Shown one piece after another: positions 1-6,047 of a stretch of DNA of 6,680 nucleotides. This stretch comes from Chloroflexota bacterium (GTDB lineage: Bacteria; Chloroflexota; Chloroflexia; Thermomicrobiales; UBA6265). The translations under genes and the position numbers were made by a program. Under the pieces are notes generated by a model that did no database searches, had not been told where the DNA came from, and saw nothing but the letters and a program-made list of their open reading frames with translations. The stretch is from assembly GCA_023392645.1 (NCBI GenBank), contig JAEVYR010000197.1:1-6680 (forward strand), in the 5' to 3' direction. Positions within the stretch are counted from its first letter, which is position 1. Each line of letters opens with the position of its first letter.

Positions 1-1980
1 GTCCTGGACGATCGGGAGTCGTACCCAGAAGGTCGCGCCGCGGCCGGGACCCGGCGACTCCACGCCGATGGTTCCGCCCTGCGCCTCCACAAGGCGGTAG
101 CTCAAATACAGGCCGAGCCCCATCCCCCTGACCGTCGGGTCCGCGCCAGGTCGGCGGAACCGCTCGAAGACGTGCGGTACGTGCTCCCGAGCGATGCCCG
201 TTCCCTGATCCGTGACCGAAAGGATCACGTCGCCGCCATCCTCGGTGCTCGTCGTGTTGATCTCGCCTCCGTTGGGTGAGTACTTGACGGCATTCTCGTA
301 GAGATTGCGCAGGACCTGACTCAGCAGATCCGGGTCAGCCTCGACCGGTGGCAGATTCGCCCGGAGATCGGACACGAACGCGTGATGTGGAGCGTGACGC
401 GCGACATCATTCGTGGCACTCCGCACGAGAGGCAGGAGCAAGACCGGCTCGGTCGATGCCGTGAGACGGCCCGCCATGATGGCGGCCAAACTCAGGATGT
501 TGTGAAGCATCCTGTCCAGACGTTGGCTCTCGACTGCAATGTCCGAAAGGAGTCCGTTCAATGTCTCTTCATCGAGGTGAGTCCGCTGGTTCAACAGCAA
601 TTGCGCACCACCCTGGATAGTGGTGAGCGGCGTACGAAACTCATGCGAGATGAGCGAGAGGAAATCGTCCTTGAGCTGTTCGGCCTCCCGAAGCCTGGTG
701 ATATCCTGGAACACGATGACCGCGCTGGTGACGCGACCCTGTGCGTCGTGCAGCGGGGTCGCCTGTGTGAGGACGGGCACGCGCTCACCGTCGCGGCGTT
801 CCAGCAGTAACTGCTGATTCCTGACGGTGAGATCACGTAGCGCTCGGACACCGGGGCGCAGATGGAATGCCAGAGGCAACCCTTCAGCTTCGAGCAGGTC
901 GAAATCATCCAGGCGCGATAACTGACCCAATCCATAATCGGTCTGCCCGAAGACAAGTCGCTGAGCCGCCGCGTTGGCCAGCGTGATCGCACCGTCCGGC
1001 GGGTTGGCGATGAGGATGGCGGATGGCAGGTTATCCAGGATGGTCCGCAGCCGATCGCTCTGCTCCCGGGCATGCTGGTGAGCAGTTTGCAGGTCCGCGT
1101 GCAGCCGGGCACGCTCGAGTGCGCTCGCTGCGTGTCGAGCGAGAACGCTCACGATATCCAGATCGTGCTTCGTGAACTCCGTGTCGCCCTCTCGCTCGGT
1201 CAGGTAGAGATCGCCGAGGACACGATCACCAAGCATGATCGGGACGCCGAGCAACGTCTTCATCGGAGGATGGTTGGGGGGAAACCCCGACGAGCGCGGA
1301 TCAGCAGCGATGTCACGAATCAACAGCGGACGACCGTCGTTGATCAGCACGCCCAGCAGGCCATGCCCTGCCGGGAGCGGGCCGATCGCCGCGCGCTCCT
1401 CCGGCGTCAGGCCTGAGGTGATGAACTGCTGTATCTGTCCATGTTCGTCGGCAATGCCGATCGCGGCGTATCGCGCGGGCACCACCTGGCGCGCGAAGTC
1501 GGCAATCAGCTGGAGCACCGCTCTTTGGCCGAGCTCCGATCCAACCGTGAGGGCTGCCTCGTAGACGCGAATGAGCTCCAAGTTGTTGTCCGGTTGAGCT
1601 GCCGCGCGCGTCTCCTCGCCTGGTGAGCGGTACTCGCACAACAGCCAGGTGCGGGCCTCCAAAGAGGCAAGTCGCCACTGCCAGTGTCCTGACCTCCCGT
1701 GCGTCTCTCCTCGCCCGATGCCCATACGAATCGCTTCCGCCGGAGCGGCGCCGATCCGGTCGGACAGCCTCGGAGACGACGCATCGCGAGCTGCGTGCGC
1801 TCGGGCCGCCTGGTTCGCCACCCTGACGGCGAGATCAGGCTCGGAGGCATCGGCGACGATCATCGGAATGACCGCCCGATCGATGAGCTCTTCAAGGAGA
1901 TCGGGGATACCAGCCGGCTCGGAAGAACGGCGATGTGCGCTTTGCGCGTCGGTCGGCCCGGCTGTTCGGCGATGGTGCAT
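1..1980 (-). CDS. Soluble PAS-GAF-PAS sensor histidine kinase, C-terminus cut by the window edge
   Basis: Sensor kinase of a two-component system: it autophosphorylates on a histidine and passes the phosphate to a response regulator not seen here. The frame is open from the left edge for 660 residues counted from the ATG at 1980. An N-terminal PAS-like region (about 25-120) is followed by a GAF domain (about 135-294; conserved LGVPI and LGDLYL strands), a PAS domain (about 310-428, ending VIVFQDIT), a short coiled linker, and HisKA with SHEFRTPL (phospho-acceptor His446, codon 643-645). HATPase_c has an N box around Asn563 (YENAVKYSPNGG), G1 DQGTGI from Asp591, FERFRR, and G2 GLGLYL from Gly621. 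There is no membrane segment, so it is probably a cytosolic sensor. The end ATFWVRLPI is typical of the HATPase terminus, so little may be missing unless a receiver domain follows. The start is uncertain: an in-frame ATG at 2064 adds 28 unconserved residues, and neither start has a clear Shine-Dalgarno. Domain calls are firm; the signal sensed is unknown. Confidence 0.93.
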   Translation of the reverse strand, partial: MHHRRTAGPTDAQSAHRRSSEPAGIPDLLEELIDRAVIPMIVADASEPDLAVRVANQAARAHAARDASSPRLSDRIGAAPAEAIRMGIGRGETHGRSGHWQWRLASLEARTWLLCEYRSPGEETRAAAQPDNNLELIRVYEAALTVGSELGQRAVLQLIADFARQVVPARYAAIGIADEHGQIQQFITSGLTPEERAAIGPLPAGHGLLGVLINDGRPLLIRDIAADPRSSGFPPNHPPMKTLLGVPIMLGDRVLGDLYLTEREGDTEFTKHDLDIVSVLARHAASALERARLHADLQTAHQHAREQSDRLRTILDNLPSAILIANPPDGAITLANAAAQRLVFGQTDYGLGQLSRLDDFDLLEAEGLPLAFHLRPGVRALRDLTVRNQQLLLERRDGERVPVLTQATPLHDAQGRVTSAVIVFQDITRLREAEQLKDDFLSLISHEFRTPLTTIQGGAQLLLNQRTHLDEETLNGLLSDIAVESQRLDRMLHNILSLAAIMAGRLTASTEPVLLLPLVRSATNDVARHAPHHAFVSDLRANLPPVEADPDLLSQVLRNLYENAVKYSPNGGEINTTSTEDGGDVILSVTDQGTGIAREHVPHVFERFRRPGADPTVRGMGLGLYLSYRLVEAQGGTIGVESPGPGRGATFWVRLPIVQD

Positions 1981-2100
1981 CGACCCGCACTTTCTACCCA
2001 GCGGGGAAGGCGCCCGAGAAACGTTCAATACGGCGGCCGCACAGGCAGGCTCGGCGCGTTCCATGCACACCGCGGTCGTCGCACTGGGGCCCGGGTCGTT

Positions 2101-2130
2101 ATCATAGCAACTTCGCCAATGGCCTGGAAA
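2101..2130 (-). promoter_or_regulatory. Probable sigma-70-type promoter for the histidine kinase
   Basis: Read on the minus strand, TATGAT (2106-2101) is preceded by TG one base upstream (2109-2108), giving an extended -10 element. TTTCCA (2130-2125) lies 18 bp upstream and matches four of six bases of the -35 consensus. The predicted transcript start is near 2094, about 30 nt before the ATG at 2064 and 114 nt before the ATG at 1980. This is a consensus match only; no expression evidence is available. Confidence 0.45.
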
Positions 2131-2200
2131 CCGTCACGACATTGACACATCTCCCCCATCCCGAAACGCACCCTCGACACGCCATGTCCCGCATGATGCC

Positions 2201-2213
2201 CGGAGGATAAGGA
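2201..2213 (+). promoter_or_regulatory. Strong Shine-Dalgarno-like stretch upstream of the stress-protein gene
   Basis: The purine-rich run GGAGGATAAGGA (about 2202-2213) is the best ribosome-binding sequence in the divergent intergenic region. Two candidate starts follow. ATG 2217 is nine bases from GGAGGA but opens a frame unrelated to the stress protein. GTG 2222 is eight bases from AAGGA and is in frame. A third, family-consistent ATG at 2249 has only weaker purines (GGAAGAG 2231-2237; GGA 2240-2242). The site shows where translation of this operon is launched but leaves the exact start open. Confidence 0.45.
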
Positions 2214-2248
2214 CGTATGGCGTGCCCGACGGAAGAGATGGACCTGGT

Positions 2249-2773
2249 ATGTATGACCACATCGTCGTCCCGCTGGATGGGTCGTTGCAATCAGAACTCG
2301 CGCTGCCGATCGCGGTCGAGGAGGCGTGGCGTCATGGCGCGGTGCTCGTGCTCATCCATGCGATTCCAGTTCGCGGCGTGTCGACCGCGCCCCGGGGATG
2401 CGGCCATGCTGACAGCGGTGGGGCACGGTCCGACGAAGACCTGCGCACCGCAACCCGCCTCGGACGTCGGTACCTCGATGCCGTCGCAAGACGATGGCAT
2501 CTCCCGCCCACAACCTCGGTGATGGTCGCGCCCGGCGCCTCGGCCACTGAGATTCTCGCCTTGGCAAGGCGGCTGACTCGTCCGCTGATTGTGGTGACCG
2601 TCTCCGACGCTTTCGACGCCGCCTGCCCTTCGATCAACTCGATGGGGCAACGCCTTGTGGATGAGAGCACGGTGCCCGTTCTCGGGGTGCGGAATGCAAC
2701 TCCGACGGCAGATTGGCACTCCATGGCGATGGAGGATTCTCATGGTTGCACAGCAGACCTTTCACCGCTATGA
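2249..2773 (+). CDS. Universal stress protein (UspA family), degenerate nucleotide-binding loop
   Basis: A single UspA-type Rossmann-like domain of 174 residues from ATG 2249. That start is chosen because MYDHIVVPLDGS is the standard beginning of the family; GTG 2222, in frame and nearer the best ribosome-binding site, would add nine residues. Visible family elements are the first strand with Asp10, the APGASATEIL segment (94-103), the LIVV strand (113-116) and the C-terminal TVPVLGVR strand (141-148). ATP-binding members have a G-2x-G-9x-G-S/T loop after the LIVV strand. Here residues 117-131 read TVSDAFDAACPSINS, with no glycines, so ATP binding by that loop is unlikely. The protein is probably cytosolic and dimeric, with a stress-related role that cannot be specified. 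The 26 residues after VLGVR look like a non-conserved tail, and the final 32 nt overlap the next gene, implying translational coupling. Family call confident; function open. Confidence 0.85.
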   Translation: MYDHIVVPLDGSLQSELALPIAVEEAWRHGAVLVLIHAIPVRGVSTAPRGCGHADSGGARSDEDLRTATRLGRRYLDAVARRWHLPPTTSVMVAPGASATEILALARRLTRPLIVVTVSDAFDAACPSINSMGQRLVDESTVPVLGVRNATPTADWHSMAMEDSHGCTADLSPL

Positions 2774-3458
2774 GCGGCACACGCTTGCGATCGGCGGGCG
2801 TCTCAACTGGCTTCGCGCCGGGGTGCTCGGGGCCAACGATGGGATCGTCTCTACCGCTGGCGTCGTGGCCGGTGTGGCGGGGGCAACCAGCGATCTCATG
2901 CCTATCCTCACGGCTGGAGTCGCGGCGGCAGTGGCCGGTTCGATGTCCATGGCCGGTGGGGAGTATGTATAGGTCAGCAGCCAGCGCGACGCCGAGAAAG
3001 CGACCCTGGGGAAGGAGCGCTGGGAGCTGGCGAACCTGCCGGAGCAGGAGCTGAACGAACTTGCCGGCCTTTACCGGGCTGAAGGGTTCTCGGAATCCAC
3101 CGCCATGCAGGCGGCGAAGGAGGTCACTGCCCGCGACCCGCTCGGCGCGCATGCGTCCATGGAGTTGGGCATCGACCCGGACGCGCTGACGAGCCCATGG
3201 GCCGCCGCCATGGCGTCGTTCGTCGCCTTCGCATTCGGCGCGGTAGTGCCCATTCTCGCCGTCGCGCTCCCCCCAGCGACATGGCGCATCCAGGCCGCCT
3301 TCGGCTTCACGGTTCTGGGCCTCTTGCTCACCGGCTGGCTCAGCGCGCGCCTGGGCAGTGCTCCGTGGTTACCGGCTGTGGTTCGCAACGTCAGCGTCGG
3401 TGTTCTCACGATGGTGATCACCTATGGCGTCGGGATGGTGTTCGGCGTCACGCTGTAA
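2742..3458 (+). pseudogene. VIT1/CCC1-family Fe2+/Mn2+ transporter gene interrupted by an in-frame TAG
   Basis: The family moves ferrous iron or manganese across membranes. ATG 2742 has GGAGG (2731-2735) six bases upstream. The frame has 238 codons, a normal family length, but codon 77 (2970-2972) is TAG. Before it lie WLRAGVLGANDGIVSTAGVV (23-42, first membrane helix with the conserved Asn-Asp-Gly) and GSMSMAGGEYV (66-76, end of the second helix). The same frame resumes immediately with VSSQRDAEKATLGKERWEL (78-96) and the Glu-rich cytosolic metal-binding helices (Glu85, 92, 95, 101, 103, 106). About three hydrophobic helices follow, at roughly 152-172, 184-201 and 217-237. Family members usually have GEYVSVSSQ here, so TAG replaces a serine; TCG to TAG is one base. 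No frameshift or other stop is present, so the lesion looks recent. Without readthrough only a 76-residue fragment is made. An assembly error or strain polymorphism is possible. Transporter family confident; functional status unknown. Confidence 0.85.
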
Positions 3459-3536
3459 CCCAACGGCACCCAGCTACGTGTACCGATGCCGCATCCGATC
3501 CACGACAAAGGCGGCCCTGGCATCCCCGCGTTTCGG

Positions 3537-3565
3537 CTGACAGCGGGCGCGCCGTTTGGTACACT
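3537..3565 (+). promoter_or_regulatory. Promoter of the tandem tRNA-Ser genes
   Basis: CTGACA (3537-3542, five of six to TTGACA) and TACACT (3560-3565, four of six to TATAAT) are separated by exactly 17 bp. The expected start, about seven bases past the -10, falls near 3572, immediately before the first base of tRNA-Ser(CGA) at 3573. The position makes a chance match less likely. Both tRNAs would be driven from here. Confidence 0.6.
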
Positions 3566-3572
3566 CTCAGGC

Positions 3573-3661
<89 letters not shown>

Positions 3662-3685
3662 CCACGGGCAGCCGCCCAACGCGCT

Positions 3686-3777
3686 GGAAGGGTCGCATAG
3701 TCTGGCCTAGTGCGCACGATTGGAAATCGTGTAGGCGGTAACACGCCTCGAGGGTTCGAATCCCTCCCCTTCCGCCA
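3686..3777 (+). tRNA. tRNA-Ser(GGA), decodes UCC and UCU
   Basis: A complete class II tRNA 24 nt after the first, probably in the same transcript. The acceptor stem GGAAGGG (3686-3692) pairs with CCCTTCC (3767-3773). The anticodon stem is CACGA/TCGTG (3715-3719, 3727-3731), with loop TTGGAAA and anticodon GGA at 3722-3724. The variable arm AGGCG/CGCCT (3733-3737, 3744-3748) is long, as in serine tRNAs. The T arm is GAGGG-TTCGAAT-CCCTC (3750-3766), the discriminator is G3774, and CCA is encoded at 3775-3777. The D arm can pair as CGCA/TGCG (3694-3697, 3711-3714), which would draw the usual position-9 base into the stem; this does not threaten the call. Confidence 0.96.
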
Positions 3778-3900
3778 CTCAGGATCCCCACTCGGCCGCG
3801 ATTTCCGCCCCTGGCTCGCCATGGGCGTCGTTGCTGACCCGATCGCCGACATGCCGGTATCGATACGGACTTCGGGGTACTCCCTCCCGAATGTGAGCAG

Positions 3901-3921
3901 GGCCCACCCCCATGGTGGGCC
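3901..3921 (+). promoter_or_regulatory. Perfect 8-bp hairpin in the alcohol dehydrogenase leader
   Basis: GGCCCACC (3901-3908) and GGTGGGCC (3914-3921) are exact reverse complements separated by the five bases CCCAT. The hairpin ends 14 nt before the GAGGA ribosome-binding site of the dehydrogenase. It has no following T-run, so it is not a standard intrinsic terminator. It could be a structured 5' leader, an operator (the loop region CCCATGG is itself nearly symmetric) or the 3' end of the tRNA transcript. The structure is certain as sequence; its role is not. Confidence 0.5.
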
Positions 3922-3946
3922 GTAGTACCGAACGCGAGGAACCGCC

Positions 3947-4987
3947 ATGAACGCCGTCATGTACGACGCATTCAACGAACGCCCGCGGCTTGTCGACCTG
4001 CCGGAGCCCTCACCCGAGCCGCACGGCGTCGTGCTGAAGGTCGAGGCGACCGGCGTGTGCCGCAGTGACTGGCATGGCTGGGTCGGCCACGATCCCGACA
4101 TCAGCCTGCCCCATGTGCCCGGCCATGAGCTTGCCGGGATCGTCGTTGCGGTCGGAAACGACGTCACCAGATGGAAGGGTGGCGAGCGTGTGACCGTGCC
4201 CTTCGTCGGGGGGTGTGGTGCCTGCGCCGAGTGCCATGCGGGTCACCAGCAGGTGTGCCACAACCAGTTCCAACCGGGATTCACCCATTGGGGGTCGTTT
4301 GCGGAGTACGTCTCCATTCATCACGCGGACCTGAATCTCGTCGCGCTACCCGAATCGGTAACGTCGGCGACGGCCGCCAGTCTCGGCTGCCGATTTGCCA
4401 CCCCGTTCCGCGCCGTTGTCGACCAGGGCAGGGTCTCGGCGGGCCAGTGGGTAGCGGTTCATGGATGCGGCGGGGTCGGCCTCGCGGCGATCATGATCGC
4501 CAACGCGATCGGCGCCAACGTCGTCGCGGTCGATATCGGCGACGACAAGCTGGCGCTGGCAAGGGACCTCGGGGCGGCCGTCGCCATCAACGCCACGTCG
4601 GTCGCAAGCGTGCCCGAAGCGGTGATCGACGCCACCGAGGGCGGAGCGCACGTTTCGCTTGACGCGCTCGGGCATACGGAAACCTGCGTCAACTCGATCC
4701 TCAACCTGCGCCGGCGGGGCAAGCACGTGCAGGTCGGACTCATGGTTGGCGATCACGGCACGCCACCGGTGCCGATGGGTCGCGTTGTCGCCCATGAACT
4801 GGAGATCCTGGGGAGCCATGGCATCCAGGCGCATCGCTACGATGCGATCATGGCCATGATCCTCTCCCACAAGCTGAAGCCCGAGCTCCTCGTCGGCAAG
4901 GAAATCAGCCTGGAAGAATCGATCGACGCGCTGGTGGCGATGGACACGTTCCAGGGCGCCGGCACGACCGTCGTGACCAGCTTCTGA
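3947..4987 (+). CDS. Zinc-dependent medium-chain alcohol dehydrogenase, NAD-type
   Basis: Oxidises an alcohol to an aldehyde or ketone, or the reverse, using a nicotinamide cofactor in the cytosol. The 346 residues are the normal family length. ATG 3947 has GAGGA (3936-3940) six bases upstream. The N-terminal GroES-like domain carries catalytic zinc ligands Cys38 (GVCRSDWHG), His60-Glu61 (GHELAG) and probably Cys148 (SLGCRF). The structural zinc lobe has all four cysteines: 90, 93, 96 and 104. The Rossmann domain shows the glycine motif GCGGVG (173-178), with Asp196 at the end of the second strand (VVAVDI), which normally favours NAD over NADP. All key residues are intact, so the enzyme should be active. 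Substrate cannot be read from sequence; it may be a short-chain or polyol alcohol. It appears monocistronic, converging on the sugar kinase with 32 nt between the stop codons. Confidence 0.94.
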   Translation: MNAVMYDAFNERPRLVDLPEPSPEPHGVVLKVEATGVCRSDWHGWVGHDPDISLPHVPGHELAGIVVAVGNDVTRWKGGERVTVPFVGGCGACAECHAGHQQVCHNQFQPGFTHWGSFAEYVSIHHADLNLVALPESVTSATAASLGCRFATPFRAVVDQGRVSAGQWVAVHGCGGVGLAAIMIANAIGANVVAVDIGDDKLALARDLGAAVAINATSVASVPEAVIDATEGGAHVSLDALGHTETCVNSILNLRRRGKHVQVGLMVGDHGTPPVPMGRVVAHELEILGSHGIQAHRYDAIMAMILSHKLKPELLVGKEISLEESIDALVAMDTFQGAGTTVVTSF

Positions 4988-5019
4988 CATTGGCGCGGGC
5001 CGGATCTCCCGGTCGCTGT

Positions 5020-5931
5020 CTACGCCTGCTTCGCGAGGAACACGTCGACCTCATCAGCTGTCGGGATCGACGGCTGCGCCCCCGCCTTCTGGGTCGACAG
5101 CGATGCCGCCGCGATCGCCCAGCGCAGCGCAGCGCCGAATGCGTCGCCTCGCGCGATCCCTCTCGCAAACGCGCCGCAAAACGTGTCGCCCGCGCCGGTC
5201 GTGTCGACCACCGTCACGCGCGGCGCCGGCACATGAACCGCCTGCCCGTGGTGGAAACCGTAGGCGCCCTTCGACCCAGCCGTCAGCACGACGCTGGTGC
5301 CGCTCTCGTGCGCGAGCGCTTCGGTCATTTCGGCGAAATCGGCCTTTCGGCCGAGCAGCGCCGCCGCCTCGACCTCGTTGACGGTGAGGTAGTCGACACG
5401 ATCGAGCAGCGGCTTCGCCGCCATAGGGTCCGGCGAGGCGTTGAGGATCGTGATCGCCCCGCACGCCTTCGCCGCGTCCAGCGCGACCGCGGCCGCATCG
5501 GTCACGACTTCGTTCGGCTGGAGGTACACCGCCGGACGAACGCGCTCGATCGCGGCCCGGATCTGGTCGCCATCGATCCTGAGCGTCGGGCCCGGCACAT
5601 AGGCGATCCGGTTCTCGCCATGCTGCTCGACCGTGATCAACGCCACGCCCGAAGCCATGCCGTCGATCTGATTCACGCCGGCGAGATCGATTCCGTCGTT
5701 GTCGAGCTCGCTCCGGCGGTCCCTGCCGAACGCGTCGTCGCCAACGGCGGCGACCAGCGAGACATCGGCGCCCGCGCGTTGCGCGGCGACCGCGACATTC
5801 GCCCCCTTGCCGCCGCCGTAAATATGGAATGTCTGACCCGTGACGGTCTCACCCGCCTCGGGCGCTCGCTCCACCACCGCGACGAGATCGGTGTTGATCG
5901 CGCCCGCGACGACGATTCGCTCCCTTGCCAT
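5020..5931 (-). CDS. rbsK: Ribokinase (PfkB-family sugar kinase)
   Basis: Phosphorylates ribose at O5 with ATP in the cytosol, feeding the pentose phosphate pool. The 303 residues compare with about 309 in E. coli RbsK. ATG 5931 is chosen because AAAGGAG sits just upstream; an ATG at 5955 would add eight residues and overlap that site. Features in order: the substrate-binding start GAINTDL (10-16, Asn13 and Asp15), signature GGGKGAN (39-45), NEVE (185-188, the PfkB NxxE Mg-phosphate motif), LTAGSKGA (216-223), and the anion-hole/catalytic DTTGAGDTF (243-251; base Asp249). The ending GAQPSIPT (284-291) is characteristic of ribokinases, favouring ribose, though other PfkB substrates are possible. 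It ends in TAG. No ribose transporter or regulator is adjacent within the window; the upstream gene on this strand is a transglutaminase-like protein 116 nt away, so co-transcription is possible but unproved. Confidence 0.88.
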   Translation of the reverse strand: MARERIVVAGAINTDLVAVVERAPEAGETVTGQTFHIYGGGKGANVAVAAQRAGADVSLVAAVGDDAFGRDRRSELDNDGIDLAGVNQIDGMASGVALITVEQHGENRIAYVPGPTLRIDGDQIRAAIERVRPAVYLQPNEVVTDAAAVALDAAKACGAITILNASPDPMAAKPLLDRVDYLTVNEVEAAALLGRKADFAEMTEALAHESGTSVVLTAGSKGAYGFHHGQAVHVPAPRVTVVDTTGAGDTFCGAFARGIARGDAFGAALRWAIAAASLSTQKAGAQPSIPTADEVDVFLAKQA

Positions 5932-6047
5932 CCCCACTCCTTTGCTTTCGGGCAAATCGCCCCAGGACCACCCAGACGCCGGACTGGTGCTTGCTCCAAT
6001 TCAGAGCCGCCACAGGGGCAGCACTACGCCTGAATGCAGGGGCGCGA

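Noticed and set aside
382..2107. Several plus- and minus-strand open frames of 60-170 residues
   Set aside because: All overlap the histidine kinase frame, which reads through without a stop and has every expected motif.
2142..2170. Perfect TTGACA as -35 of a promoter for the stress-protein operon
   Set aside because: At 16-18 bp spacing the -10 positions read AAACGC, AACGCA or ACGCAC, too far from consensus to call a promoter.
3459..3536. Terminator or attachment site between the transporter remnant and the tRNA genes
   Set aside because: No convincing hairpin with a T-run, and no second copy of a tRNA 3' end that would mark an integrated element, is visible in the window.
3901..3938. T-box-like string GTAGTACCG near the dehydrogenase leader hairpin
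   Set aside because: It matches only part of the conserved T-box core, no stem I or specifier loop is recognisable, and a zinc alcohol dehydrogenase is not a usual T-box target.
4988..5019. Bidirectional terminator between the convergent dehydrogenase and kinase genes
   Set aside because: Only a 4-bp CCGG stem (5000-5003 with 5009-5012) is present and there is no T-run on either strand.
4990..6033. A 347-residue open frame on the plus strand
   Set aside because: It is an Arg/Asp-rich antisense shadow of the ribokinase gene, whose motifs on the minus strand are unambiguous.
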